From assembly GCF_032341995.1 (NCBI RefSeq), contig NZ_CP135439.1, forward strand, positions 2,873,501 through 2,937,500: a DNA stretch of 64,000 nt. The letters run 5' to 3'. The position numbers and the translations under genes are program-made. Below are positions 1-8,331 of the stretch, in pieces. Source of the stretch: Domibacillus sp. DTU_2020_1001157_1_SI_ALB_TIR_016. Its GTDB lineage: Bacteria; Bacillota; Bacilli; Bacillales; Domibacillaceae. Below the pieces are notes generated by a model that ran no database searches, was not told the origin of the DNA, and saw nothing but the letters and a program-made list of their open reading frames with translations. Position 1 is the stretch's first letter; every line of letters begins with the position of its first letter.

Positions 1-822
1 TCCTTTAACGGTCCATCTTGCTTCAATATGAAACGCTCCATTTTGAATATCGAGGGAAGCAACGATTGATTCGATCATCACCCATACACTTTCTTCTATC
101 TCATCTGGAATGTCAGTCATGACGCCATATCCGGTGATAATAAACCGGCGTCCTTTGGTAATTTCCTGTTCGATTACTGCCGCAATCATAATTTCACCCT
201 TGTACACGATCACTTCAAATAAATATTGCTCTCCTTTAATGTATTCTTCCACAATCAGATCTTCACCAGGATACTTTTCCCGCAGCTTGATAATATTTCG
301 GCGTAACATCCATTTATTTTTAGACAGGAGCACATCCTTTGATCCTGTAGACTTCGGATATTTGACCATAACAGGGTAAGTAAAGCGGACTGGAACAACC
401 ATATCCTGGACAGGTATTCCGCTCTCTACAAGAAAAAACGCCGGGGTGTACGGCTGGTGCGCAAAATGTTTACGCGTTTCTTCTTTGTTTTCCATAATAA
501 AGATGGCTTCTGTCGATAACACGTTGTCACAAAAGCGATCCGCTAAAAGAGATGCCGTGTGCACGCAGCGATCGACAAAACTTACGACCGCTGCAATCAC
601 ATGTCCTTTCTCCTGCAGCGCTTCAATATGCTCTGCCAGCATATCTACATTTGTAATATCAGCAAAAATAAGCTGATGCACATCCGGGTACTTTTCCCGC
701 TGCTGCATCTGAATTTCCCGATTCGTAAAAACAACTGTAAAATATCCCGCCTTTTCGGCTGCTTTTACAGCTTCCCTGCTGGAGCTCGATTTATTGACAC
801 CAATAAAAACAATGGTTTTCAT
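1..822 (-). CDS. ATP-grasp domain protein, C-terminus cut by window edge
   Basis: The reading frame is open from an ATG at 820-822 to base 1, giving 274 codons without a stop, so the 3' end lies outside the window. The N-terminus (MKTIVFIGVNKSSSSREA) looks like the Rossmann-like pre-ATP-grasp domain. An ATP-grasp-type lysine segment (PVMVKYPKS) falls near residue 150 and an acidic EEYIKGEQY segment near residue 190, as in carboxylate-amine ligases. Such enzymes join a carboxylate to an amine or amino acid through an acyl phosphate. The substrate cannot be told from this fragment. It is transcribed away from the MFS/MarR pair and appears monocistronic at its 5' end. Confidence 0.75.
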   Translation of the reverse strand, partial: MKTIVFIGVNKSSSSREAVKAAEKAGYFTVVFTNREIQMQQREKYPDVHQLIFADITNVDMLAEHIEALQEKGHVIAAVVSFVDRCVHTASLLADRFCDNVLSTEAIFIMENKEETRKHFAHQPYTPAFFLVESGIPVQDMVVPVRFTYPVMVKYPKSTGSKDVLLSKNKWMLRRNIIKLREKYPGEDLIVEEYIKGEQYLFEVIVYKGEIMIAAVIEQEITKGRRFIITGYGVMTDIPDEIEESVWVMIESIVASLDIQNGAFHIEARWTVKG

Positions 823-948
823 CCGCTGCACCTCTCTGTTTTCCAGCATTCAAGCTTCCTTATAGCGTATGACCTATTTTCAATTTGGCATGGTCATTCG
901 CCATGCATTGAACAAAAAGGCACGGCTTTTCATGCGGATGATCTGGAA

Positions 949-995
949 AATTTTAAAAAAGCCTGCCGGCATCGAACGAAGCGATGCCGGCAGGC
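949..995 (-). terminator. Rho-independent terminator of the MFS gene
   Basis: A perfect 14-bp inverted repeat (961-974 with 982-995) surrounds a short loop. On the minus strand it is followed by a T-rich run (TTTTTTAAAATTTT). It sits just past the stop of the MFS gene. Confidence 0.85.
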
Positions 996-1002
996 GGGCA
1001 GT

Positions 1003-2193
1003 TTATAGCTGAGGAAACTGTTCTGTCTCCCTTTTGTTTTTTTGTACAAAATAATAAACAATCACACCGGCAAGCACGTATACCGCACACGCAGCATAAA
1101 GCATTTTAAACCCGAGGCCGGATGCCACAACCCCCATAACAAAGGATCCAAAGCCGATGCCAAGGTCAAAAAGAGACAAAAATGTCGCTGTCGCCAGCGC
1201 TTTTTTCTCAGGCCGCGCCTTTGATATGGCAATCGTTTGAAAGCCAGGGAATAAAGTGCCCCAGCCAAGCCCGATCACCCCTGCTGCAATCAGAAACAGA
1301 CCGGCTCCGCCAGCCTGGCTCAGCAAAAGCAGCCCCGCTGCGAATACAACAATCGACGGATAGACGATGGCATTGGCACCATAACGGTCAAACCAGCGGC
1401 CGGTAAACGGACGGGACAGTACAATAACAACCGCATACACAACAAAAAAGAAGCCCGATATGGCACCAATATGCAGCTCTTCGGCATAAACCGAAACAAA
1501 GGATAAAATAGCTGAATACACAATGGCGAAAAATGTACCGGTCAGCGCGATTGGCAGAGCAGACTTTTCAATTAAATTCCCCGGAGACAGATCAAGCTTA
1601 AACCGTGCAGCAGGCTCCCGGCTGACCGCTTTCTCATTTTTCAATGACAAACCGATCACCAGCGCAATCAAAGCTACCGCTGCACACACGATAAAGCCCG
1701 CTTGAATACTCCATTTGTTCATAATGGCAAGCCCCGCAAACGGGCCGATCGCCATAGCCAGGTTCATGGACATTACATAGTAGCCCATTCCCTCTCCCCG
1801 GCGCGAATTTGGAATAATATCTGCGACGACAGCGCCGGCTGCGGTAGTCGCCATCCCAAAGCCAATACCGTGGAAGAACCGAAGCACAAGGAGCGCTGTA
1901 AGTCCATTTGTGAACGGGTATAAAACCGAGGCTGCAAAAAAGATCACAAGTGACGCGATCAATACTTTTTTCTTGCCGAAATACTCGACCCATTGTCCAG
2001 AAATGAACCGGATTAAAATCGCTGAAATTAAAAAGACGGTTGTGGCCAGTCCTGCTTCACTTTCCGTGCTGTTTAATTCGTTCAATACATAAACGGGCAG
2101 CGTGACAAGCAGAAAATAAAACGTCATAAATAAGAAAAAGTTTGTTAATGAGATGCTGATAAAATCTTTTGTCCATAGAGCTGGTTTATTCAT
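1003..2193 (-). CDS. MFS efflux transporter
   Basis: 396-residue membrane protein with about twelve hydrophobic segments, the usual size for a 12-TM major facilitator. The MFS loop 2-3 motif is visible as GQWVEYFGKKKVL near residues 66-78, and a related RPFTGRWFDRYG lies in the second half. It probably expels a drug or metabolite by proton antiport across the cytoplasmic membrane; the substrate is not predictable. The start overlaps the end of the upstream MarR gene by 8 bases, so the two are translationally coupled. This regulator-pump arrangement suggests derepression by the pump's own substrate. Confidence 0.85.
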   Translation of the reverse strand: MNKPALWTKDFISISLTNFFLFMTFYFLLVTLPVYVLNELNSTESEAGLATTVFLISAILIRFISGQWVEYFGKKKVLIASLVIFFAASVLYPFTNGLTALLVLRFFHGIGFGMATTAAGAVVADIIPNSRRGEGMGYYVMSMNLAMAIGPFAGLAIMNKWSIQAGFIVCAAVALIALVIGLSLKNEKAVSREPAARFKLDLSPGNLIEKSALPIALTGTFFAIVYSAILSFVSVYAEELHIGAISGFFFVVYAVVIVLSRPFTGRWFDRYGANAIVYPSIVVFAAGLLLLSQAGGAGLFLIAAGVIGLGWGTLFPGFQTIAISKARPEKKALATATFLSLFDLGIGFGSFVMGVVASGLGFKMLYAACAVYVLAGVIVYYFVQKNKRETEQFPQL

Positions 2194-2614
2194 GCAAATC
2201 CCCTTTCATTTTTCCAAGCCAATCATGAAGTACCAGCTGAACAAGCGTACGCTGTTTCCACGGTACCTGCTCAAGCAGGCGGTCATTCATCGTTAAAATG
2301 GCTTTCTCCCATTCCGGATATGCCTCATGCGCTTTGTCCGTTAAGTGAATCACTTTTACCCGCTTGTCTTCGCCCGGCACCTGCTGTACGTATCCCTGCC
2401 TGGCAAGGCGCTGAATCGTCCGGGTCATCGGTGGTGCTTCAACCGCCAGGTATTCACATAGCGCAGACTGCGGCATGGCCCCTTTTGTTTTCAGTACAAA
2501 TAAAACCGCCCACTGTGCACTGTACAGACCGAACGGATGCAGCGTTTCATTCACTTGTTTAGTCAGCGTGCGAGACAGCTGATGAATCGTATGAAATAGC
2601 TCATGTGTTTCCAT
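2186..2614 (-). CDS. MarR family transcriptional regulator
   Basis: 142-residue winged-helix regulator. I take the ATG at 2612-2614 (METHELFHTIHQL) because a GGAGG lies about seven bases upstream; a longer TTG start at 2626 would overlap that ribosome site. The centre (SALCEYLAVEAPPMTRTIQRL) fits the MarR recognition helix, followed by a wing (GEDKRVKVIHLTDKA). It is the first gene of an operon with the MFS pump. An inverted repeat just upstream, placed next to the -10, suggests autorepression. Confidence 0.88.
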   Translation of the reverse strand: METHELFHTIHQLSRTLTKQVNETLHPFGLYSAQWAVLFVLKTKGAMPQSALCEYLAVEAPPMTRTIQRLARQGYVQQVPGEDKRVKVIHLTDKAHEAYPEWEKAILTMNDRLLEQVPWKQRTLVQLVLHDWLGKMKGDLHE

Positions 2615-2630
2615 TCCATCCTCCAATTGA

Positions 2631-2652
2631 TTACTTAGGTAACTAAATTATA
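2631..2652 (-). promoter_or_regulatory. -10 element and putative MarR operator
   Basis: On the minus strand a TATAAT (2647-2652) is followed after four bases by TTACCTAAGTAA (2631-2642), with inverted TTAC/GTAA arms. Its position over the likely transcription start fits autorepression by the MarR protein. The -35 is not clear. Confidence 0.5.
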
Positions 2653-2683
2653 ACATGATTCTTCGATACACGAAATACTTTCT

Positions 2684-2717
2684 ATAAAAAAAGCTGCTTC
2701 GGTATCACCGAAGCAGC
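2684..2717 (-). terminator. Terminator downstream of dgkB
   Basis: Stem GCTGCTTCGGT / ACCGAAGCAGC with a 3-4 base loop (2692-2717), followed on the minus strand by a run of T. Confidence 0.85.
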
Positions 2718-2722
2718 CCATA

Positions 2723-3640
2723 TTAATAAATGCGGTCCTGTGGACGAAGCTTTTCGATTGGTGCAAAAACGTCAAGATGGCGGTATAAATTTTCAAAATC
2801 AGCCGGAATCTCGCCGCCAAGCTCCCCGTCAAGATTAATCAGTAACGGTTCCGATGATTGAACATGAATGCGGCTTGCTTTTGTATAAATAACATGAGGG
2901 TCATTTAAATGATCTCCCCGCAGGGCAAGGCTCGCAATTCGGATAAATTCAGCCAGGTTGGTTTTCTTTAAGATAATCAGCGTAAATAAACCATCGTTAA
3001 CAGATGAATCCGGCGCCAGCTTTTCAAAACCGCCGACTGAATTCGTCAGCCCGATTAAAAAAAGAAGAGATTCTCCTTCAAACACTTCACCATCATATTC
3101 AATTCTAATATCTGTCGGCTTGATCGAAGGCAGCATCTCGATACCTTTTAAATAATAAGCAAGCTGGCCGAGCATCGTCTTCAGCTTGCTTGGCACTTCA
3201 TACGTAAGCTCTGTTAAACGGCCGCCCCCTGCAATATTAATGAAATAGCGCTCATTCATGCGCCCGACGTCCACCGGAATGGTTTCACCGGCTGTGATCA
3301 CATCGATGGCTCCTTGAATATCACGCGGAATATGCAATGCCCGGGCGAAGTCATTGGTCGTGCCCATTGGAATCACGCCGAATTTCGGACGATGCTCCTG
3401 GCCGGCCAGGCCATTCACTACTTCATTTAACGTTCCATCGCCGCCCGCTGCAATGACAACATCGAATTTCCGTTCCGTGGCGATTCGTGCTGCTTCGGTC
3501 GCATCTCCTTCTCCCGTTGTTGCATGCGCGGAAGTTTCATATCCGGCTCTTTCAAGCTTTTCGAGCGCTTCCGGCAAATGCTTGCGGAACAATTCGCGCC
3601 CAGAGGTTGGATTGTAAATAATTCGTGCTCGTTTCGTCAT
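2723..3640 (-). CDS. dgkB: Diacylglycerol kinase DgkB
   Basis: 305-residue soluble lipid kinase of the DAGK_cat fold. It phosphorylates diacylglycerol to phosphatidic acid, recycling diacylglycerol released by lipoteichoic acid synthesis. The nucleotide loop GGDGT is at residues 66-70 and NPTSG at 10-14; a second GTTNDFAR motif follows. I choose the ATG at 3638-3640 (MTKRARIIYN); the longer TTG-initiated frame to 3682 would overlap the upstream gene. In B. subtilis dgkB lies close to gatCAB, and here it is a few kilobases from gatCAB. Confidence 0.9.
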   Translation of the reverse strand: MTKRARIIYNPTSGRELFRKHLPEALEKLERAGYETSAHATTGEGDATEAARIATERKFDVVIAAGGDGTLNEVVNGLAGQEHRPKFGVIPMGTTNDFARALHIPRDIQGAIDVITAGETIPVDVGRMNERYFINIAGGGRLTELTYEVPSKLKTMLGQLAYYLKGIEMLPSIKPTDIRIEYDGEVFEGESLLFLIGLTNSVGGFEKLAPDSSVNDGLFTLIILKKTNLAEFIRIASLALRGDHLNDPHVIYTKASRIHVQSSEPLLINLDGELGGEIPADFENLYRHLDVFAPIEKLRPQDRIY

Positions 3641-3662
3641 CTTTATCCCAGTCTTTCTGCTA

Positions 3663-4226
3663 TTAATATAATCGTTCCGCAAGCGTTGTTTTTATGCTGC
3701 GGTATATTTCCTGCCAGATCGATTCGTCCGTGCGGTAGGTTTCTGTCAATGCCTGGATCATGTCACGGCTCTTTTTCTCGAAATCTTCATGGTCACGCGG
3801 CGGCAGCGATGAACGGTACTGTGTGACCATTTCCTGCACGGCTGGAGCACGCGGTCCCCATACGGCCTGCTCCGCTCCTTCTTCGTTTATAAAAATAAAA
3901 ATAGGAATTGCCCGTGATGTTCCATTTGTTAAATACTGGTCCATCAGCTCCAGATTTTCATCGCGGTGCAGCATACGGACTTCCATCTTTGCTGCTTTTG
4001 CCATGGCAAGCAGAATCGGAATGTTCACCATAGCGTCCCCGCACCAGTCTTCTGTGAGGACAATGACACGCCAATTGGCTTCGCTTACTTTATCAATAAG
4101 AGAAGCTTCTTCGCTCGATAAGTGAAAATTTTTTAATACATAAAGAAGATTTTCTTTATGCTCCGACATATTGTTTATATAGTCCTCAGGTGTCAGTCCT
4201 TTTTCAAACCATTCCTGCAGATTCAT
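3663..4226 (-). CDS. Thioredoxin family protein with single-Cys WCGD motif
   Basis: 187-residue cytoplasmic protein, no signal peptide. The central part matches a thioredoxin fold: a strand RVIVLTED, then W61-C62-G63-D64, then a helix, and a cis-Pro-like segment (SRAIPIFIF) near 108-114. The second cysteine of the usual WCGPC motif is missing, so classical dithiol exchange is unlikely; it could act as a monothiol protein or a bacillithiol-linked partner. It ends 22 bases before the dgkB start and may be cotranscribed with it. Specific function unknown. Confidence 0.75.
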   Translation of the reverse strand: MNLQEWFEKGLTPEDYINNMSEHKENLLYVLKNFHLSSEEASLIDKVSEANWRVIVLTEDWCGDAMVNIPILLAMAKAAKMEVRMLHRDENLELMDQYLTNGTSRAIPIFIFINEEGAEQAVWGPRAPAVQEMVTQYRSSLPPRDHEDFEKKSRDMIQALTETYRTDESIWQEIYRSIKTTLAERLY

Positions 4227-4304
4227 TTTTCGTTCCTCCGTTACGGATTTTCAAAACATCCTATCCTCCATTATGCACAAAAACGGCCGATTTGACAAAA
4301 TCGG

Positions 4305-4333
4305 TTGATTTCAAGGAGGCACAATTCTATAAT
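4305..4333 (+). promoter_or_regulatory. Sigma-A promoter of argCBD
   Basis: TTGATT (4305-4310), 17-base spacer, perfect TATAAT (4328-4333), 61 bases before argC. Confidence 0.65.
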
Positions 4334-4364
4334 GAAGAAGAATAAATTAATAAATATTAATAAT

Positions 4365-4381
4365 TATAAATAAAAATACAA
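4365..4381 (+). promoter_or_regulatory. ArgR (AhrC) box
   Basis: TATAAATAAAAATACAA resembles the Bacillus ARG box (consensus CATGAATAAAAATKCAAK). It lies between promoter and ribosome site, within an AT-rich stretch holding similar half-sites (AATAAATTAATAAATATT at 4341-4358). This fits repression by ArgR with arginine. Confidence 0.6.
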
Positions 4382-4393
4382 AGGAGTTTTACC

Positions 4394-5431
4394 ATGAAAG
4401 CATCAGTCATCGGCGCTTCCGGCTACGGAGGAATTGAACTTATACGCCTTTTATCCAATCATCCACATTTTGAGCTGCACGCTGTTTATTCATCCAGCAA
4501 AGACGGCGTTCCTGTTACAGAAGAGTATCCTCATCTTGCCGAGATTTGCCCGCTTCCCTTAACGAAAATTGATACAGAAGCGATCAAACAGGAGTCAGAC
4601 GTTGTATTTTTAGCGGTTCCTTCCGGCGCAGCCGCTGCCCTTGCCCCCCAGCTTGCCGGCGGACGGGCCAAAGTCGTCGATTTATCCGGAGACCTTCGCT
4701 TAAAAGAAACAGAAGATTATAAAAAGTGGTATAAAAAAGACCCGGCTCCAAAAGAATTTGTCGCCGATGCCGTGTACGGGCTGACAGAATGGAACCGCGA
4801 AAACATTAAGTCGGCATCCGTTCTATCCAATCCGGGCTGTTATCCGACAGCAGCGCTTTTAGGGCTTGCTCCCGCTGTACAAAACGGTGTAATTGATATG
4901 AAAAATATTATTATTGATGCCAAATCCGGTGTATCGGGTGCTGGACGCGGCTTGTCTCCGATCGTTCATTTCGCGGAGATGAATGATAACTTCCGCATTT
5001 ATAAAGTAAATGAACATCAGCACATTCCGGAAATTGAGCAGCAGCTTTCCTGGTGGAGCGAATCAGCCGCCCCCATTACGTTTTCTACCCACCTTCTGCC
5101 GGTATCCCGTGGAATTATGGCAACGATGTATGCACCGCTCACACGCGATATGACAACAGAAGAAGCACATGCTCTTTATGCTGATACCTACAAAAACGAT
5201 CCATTTGTCCGTGTCCGCCCAGTGAAACAGTTCCCTGGCATTAAAGAAGTAGCCGGTTCAAACTTCTGTGATATTTCTGTTGATGTGGATACACGCACGA
5301 ACCGTCTTGTAATCGTGTCCGTTATCGATAACCTTGTAAAAGGTGCAGCGGGACAAGCCGTTCAAAATGCAAATATTATGTTTGGATTCGAAGAAACATC
5401 GGGGCTTAAAGGCTTTCCGATGTACCCATAA
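4394..5431 (+). CDS. argC: N-acetyl-gamma-glutamyl-phosphate reductase ArgC
   Basis: 345 residues. It reduces N-acetylglutamyl phosphate to the semialdehyde with NADPH in arginine biosynthesis. The NADP loop IGASGYGG is at residues 7-14 and the catalytic cysteine is C149 in NPGCYPTAA. An acid-base histidine candidate lies in VNEHQHIPEIEQ. First gene of an argC-argB-argD operon, with a good AAGGAG ribosome site. Position and motifs are as expected for full-length ArgC. Confidence 0.97.
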   Translation: MKASVIGASGYGGIELIRLLSNHPHFELHAVYSSSKDGVPVTEEYPHLAEICPLPLTKIDTEAIKQESDVVFLAVPSGAAAALAPQLAGGRAKVVDLSGDLRLKETEDYKKWYKKDPAPKEFVADAVYGLTEWNRENIKSASVLSNPGCYPTAALLGLAPAVQNGVIDMKNIIIDAKSGVSGAGRGLSPIVHFAEMNDNFRIYKVNEHQHIPEIEQQLSWWSESAAPITFSTHLLPVSRGIMATMYAPLTRDMTTEEAHALYADTYKNDPFVRVRPVKQFPGIKEVAGSNFCDISVDVDTRTNRLVIVSVIDNLVKGAAGQAVQNANIMFGFEETSGLKGFPMYP

Positions 5432-5444
5432 GAGGAGGAGACCG

Positions 5445-6209
5445 ATGAAAACAGTAGTCGTAAAATGCGGCGGCAGTGTGTTAAAAGAATTGTCACAAAG
5501 CTTTTTTGACAGCATGAACGCGCTGATCGCCGATGGATACAAAATTGTGTTTGTTCACGGCGGCGGCCCGGAAATTAACGCTATGCTCGAGAAAATGAAC
5601 GTAAAAAGCGAGTTTAAAAACGGCCTGCGCGTTACGTCAGAGGAAGTGCTTCAGGCAGCGGAGCTTGTTCTTTCCGGAAGCATGAACCGGAAACTGGTCC
5701 GTATGCTTGAAGCACAAGGTATTCCGGCTATCGGTGTACAGTCAAGCGACCAGGGTATCCTTCAGGCTGACTTTATTAACCAGGAAGAACTCGGGTTTGT
5801 CGGCGACGTAACAGCTGTTAACAAAGAAGTGCTCCAGCTGTTCCTTGAAGCCGGCCTCCTTCCCGTTCTGACACCGATTGCGAAAGGTCCAGACGGAACG
5901 GTGCTGAATGTGAATGCAGACCATGCAGCAGGCGCGGCTGCTTACACTCTTGAGGCAGACCACCTTCTTATGGTGACAGACGTGCCCGGTGTTTTAAAAA
6001 ATGGTGAACTGATTCCATCTCTCACTGCTTCCCAAACAAACGAACTTATTGATTCCGGTGTAATCAGCGGCGGGATGATCCCAAAAGTTCATACTGCCCT
6101 GAAAGCACTCGAAAGCTGCGGACATGTTCATATTGTCTCTGGCAAAAAACCGTTCTACGAAAATGAAACGTGGCATGGCACTTTATTTCAAAAGGAGGAA
6201 ACAGTATGA
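5445..6209 (+). CDS. argB: Acetylglutamate kinase ArgB
   Basis: 254 residues. It phosphorylates N-acetylglutamate, step two of arginine biosynthesis. Amino-acid-kinase motifs are KCGGS (residues 6-10) and HGGGPEIN (about 31-38). The ATG at 5445 follows AGAGGAGGAG; a longer open frame from 5343 would run inside argC and is rejected. It begins 13 bases after argC. In most Bacillus operons argJ lies between argC and argB, but here it is absent. Confidence 0.96.
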   Translation: MKTVVVKCGGSVLKELSQSFFDSMNALIADGYKIVFVHGGGPEINAMLEKMNVKSEFKNGLRVTSEEVLQAAELVLSGSMNRKLVRMLEAQGIPAIGVQSSDQGILQADFINQEELGFVGDVTAVNKEVLQLFLEAGLLPVLTPIAKGPDGTVLNVNADHAAGAAAYTLEADHLLMVTDVPGVLKNGELIPSLTASQTNELIDSGVISGGMIPKVHTALKALESCGHVHIVSGKKPFYENETWHGTLFQKEETV

Positions 6210-7345
6210 GTCATTTATTTCCTACATATGCAAGATGGGATGTTACACCCGTCAAAGCAAAAGGCTCTTATTTAACAGCAAAAGGTGGCAAGGAATATTT
6301 AGACTTTACATCCGGCATCAGCGTATGCAACCTTGGCCACGCACCGGACAACGTCAAAACAGCAGTTGAAGAGCAGCTGAATCAGTTTTGGCATACGTCA
6401 AATTTGTTTCAAATTGAGCTGCAGGAAAAAGTAGCGAAGCAGCTGACAGACGCGTCAGGGCTCGATCTTGTGTTTTTCGGAAACAGCGGCGCTGAAGCAA
6501 ATGAAGCAGCCATTAAGCTTGCCCGCAAATCAACTGGCCGTACAAAAGTGATTACATTCGTTGATTCATTCCATGGCCGCACTTTTGCCACGATGGCGGC
6601 GACCGGCCAGGACAAAATTAAAACCGGCTTCGGTCCCATGCTCGAATCATTTGAGTATGTCACCATGAATGATCTTGATTCCTTGACAGCTGCCCTTGAT
6701 GACAATACCGCAGCCATTATGTTTGAAGTGATTCAAGGTGAAGGCGGTATTAATGAAGGAAATGCAGACTTTTTAAAGCAAGCCGAAAAACTGGCTCATC
6801 AAAATGGCTCTCTTGTTATTATTGATGAAATCCAGACAGGCATCGGCCGTACCGGAAAGCCATTTGCTTTTCAGCATATCGGCTTGAATCCGGATATTAT
6901 TTCGGTTGCAAAAGGAATTGCGAGCGGCTTCCCTCTCGGTGCGATTATCGGTAAAGCGTCCCTTGCCGAAGCGTTTTCTGCCGGTTCACACGGCTCGACA
7001 TTCGGCGGCAACCCGGTGGCTCTTGCAGCGGCCAAAGAAACATTGAACACCATCTTTGACGAATCCTTTTTGGCCGACGTAACCCAAAAAGGCGAACTGA
7101 TTCACTCGCTGCTCGAAGAAGCACTAAAAGAGCAGCCTATCTTTAAAAAGCTCAAAGGAAGAGGCTTAATGGTAGGTATTGAGCTGAATGAAGAAGCGGG
7201 GCCGTTTTTAGCCAAAGCGCGTGAACAAAACCTGCTTATTTTAACAGCCGGTACTCATGTAATCCGCCTTCTTCCGCCTCTTACCGTAACAGAGGATGAA
7301 ATTAAAGCAGCTGTGAACGTGATCACCCATATTTTAACCAATTAA
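6206..7345 (+). CDS. argD: Acetylornithine aminotransferase ArgD
   Basis: 379 residues, class III PLP aminotransferase converting N-acetylglutamate semialdehyde to N-acetylornithine. The Schiff-base lysine is K236 in SVAKGIASGFPLGA; FGNSGAEANEAA near the N-terminus binds the cofactor phosphate. The ATG overlaps the argB stop (ATGA), so the pair is translationally coupled. The operon ends here at a terminator; argF, carA, carB and argJ are not in the window. Confidence 0.95.
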   Translation: MSHLFPTYARWDVTPVKAKGSYLTAKGGKEYLDFTSGISVCNLGHAPDNVKTAVEEQLNQFWHTSNLFQIELQEKVAKQLTDASGLDLVFFGNSGAEANEAAIKLARKSTGRTKVITFVDSFHGRTFATMAATGQDKIKTGFGPMLESFEYVTMNDLDSLTAALDDNTAAIMFEVIQGEGGINEGNADFLKQAEKLAHQNGSLVIIDEIQTGIGRTGKPFAFQHIGLNPDIISVAKGIASGFPLGAIIGKASLAEAFSAGSHGSTFGGNPVALAAAKETLNTIFDESFLADVTQKGELIHSLLEEALKEQPIFKKLKGRGLMVGIELNEEAGPFLAKAREQNLLILTAGTHVIRLLPPLTVTEDEIKAAVNVITHILTN

Positions 7346-7377
7346 AAAAAGCGGTCTCCATTCGGAGACCGCTTTTT
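7346..7377. terminator. Bidirectional terminator between argD and esterase
   Basis: AAAAAGCGGTCTCC / GGAGACCGCTTTTT with loop ATTC, between two converging genes; A and T runs flank it on both strands. Confidence 0.9.
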
Positions 7378-8149
7378 ACAATACTTTTCGAAATGCCGAC
7401 TGTTTTTGGATGGTTTCTTCAATAAATGCAGCAGCTTCTTCCACGATGCGGCCGGCATCATAATCCATGGTGGCTACATGGTAAGAATTTCGCAGTGTGA
7501 CGATTTTCTTTTGTTTGGATGAAATCGCCTGGTAAATAAACGATGTGTTTTCTGGCGGCACGACGTGATCTACTGCTGATTTGATGCAAAGCGCCGGCAC
7601 GCGGACACGGTGCAGTACGCCTGGCACCTCTTTCATGAGCTTTTGCAGCTCGCGCACAGAAGCAACAGGTGCTTCTTCGTACGTGATTTCATGGACGCCG
7701 TCTTTTTTAATATCCGGCGCCCCTTCCGGAATAAAACGAGGAGCCGGATCATACTGCAAGTAATCAAGTGACGGCAGTGTAAGAGCTGCATTAATCGTAA
7801 TAATGCCTTCAATGTCCTGATGAGCGGCTGCAAATTTAAGCGTCAGTGTGCCGCCCATGGACTGCCCCATTAAGAAAATACGCTTGCCGCGCTTTTTCAA
7901 AAAGCGATAGGCGTTTGAATAGCTGTTATACCAGTCGTCATGTGTGCATGTTTCCATTTCTTCCTGGTGCGTGCCGTGGCCTTTCAGTCTTGGAGCAACA
8001 ACCGAAAATCCTTTTTGGTTTAATGCTTCGGCTACCTCCCGGACACTTTGCGGCGTACCAATAAATCCATGGGAAAGAACAATACCAATTTCATTTCCTT
8101 CTAAATAAAATGACTCAGCACCTGGGATTACAGTATATTCTCTGCTCAT
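7376..8149 (-). CDS. Alpha/beta hydrolase, carboxylesterase type
   Basis: 257 residues, cytoplasmic, of the Est30/YvaK-like monoacylglycerol-lipase/carboxylesterase family. The oxyanion HG is at 27-28, the nucleophile elbow GQSMGG puts catalytic Ser at 97, and likely Asp194 (SAVDHVVPP) and His224 (SYHVATMD) complete the triad. Expected to hydrolyse short acyl esters or monoglycerides. It stands alone, facing argD across a shared terminator. Confidence 0.88.
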   Translation of the reverse strand: MSREYTVIPGAESFYLEGNEIGIVLSHGFIGTPQSVREVAEALNQKGFSVVAPRLKGHGTHQEEMETCTHDDWYNSYSNAYRFLKKRGKRIFLMGQSMGGTLTLKFAAAHQDIEGIITINAALTLPSLDYLQYDPAPRFIPEGAPDIKKDGVHEITYEEAPVASVRELQKLMKEVPGVLHRVRVPALCIKSAVDHVVPPENTSFIYQAISSKQKKIVTLRNSYHVATMDYDAGRIVEEAAAFIEETIQKQSAFRKVL

Positions 8150-8282
8150 TATCCGGCCCTCCGTTTTAATTCCGATTATTTTTATAAGATATATACACTT
8201 TAACGGATTTTATCCGACAAGTCAAGTTGGAATTAACATAAAAAGAAAACCGTTCGATTGAAAAGACGGTGCTATTACATAC

Positions 8283-8320
8283 AAAAATGGCGCGATTGGA
8301 GTTCAATCGCGCCATCCTGT
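8283..8320 (-). terminator. Terminator of the gatCAB operon
   Basis: Perfect 11-bp stem TGGCGCGATTG / CAATCGCGCCA (8288-8298, 8304-8314) followed on the minus strand by TTTTTG. Confidence 0.88.
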
Positions 8321-8331
8321 CTGATCATTTA

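Noticed and set aside
5343..5444. N-terminal extension of ArgB.
   Set aside because: It lies inside argC, and the ATG at 5445 has a strong AGGAGG.
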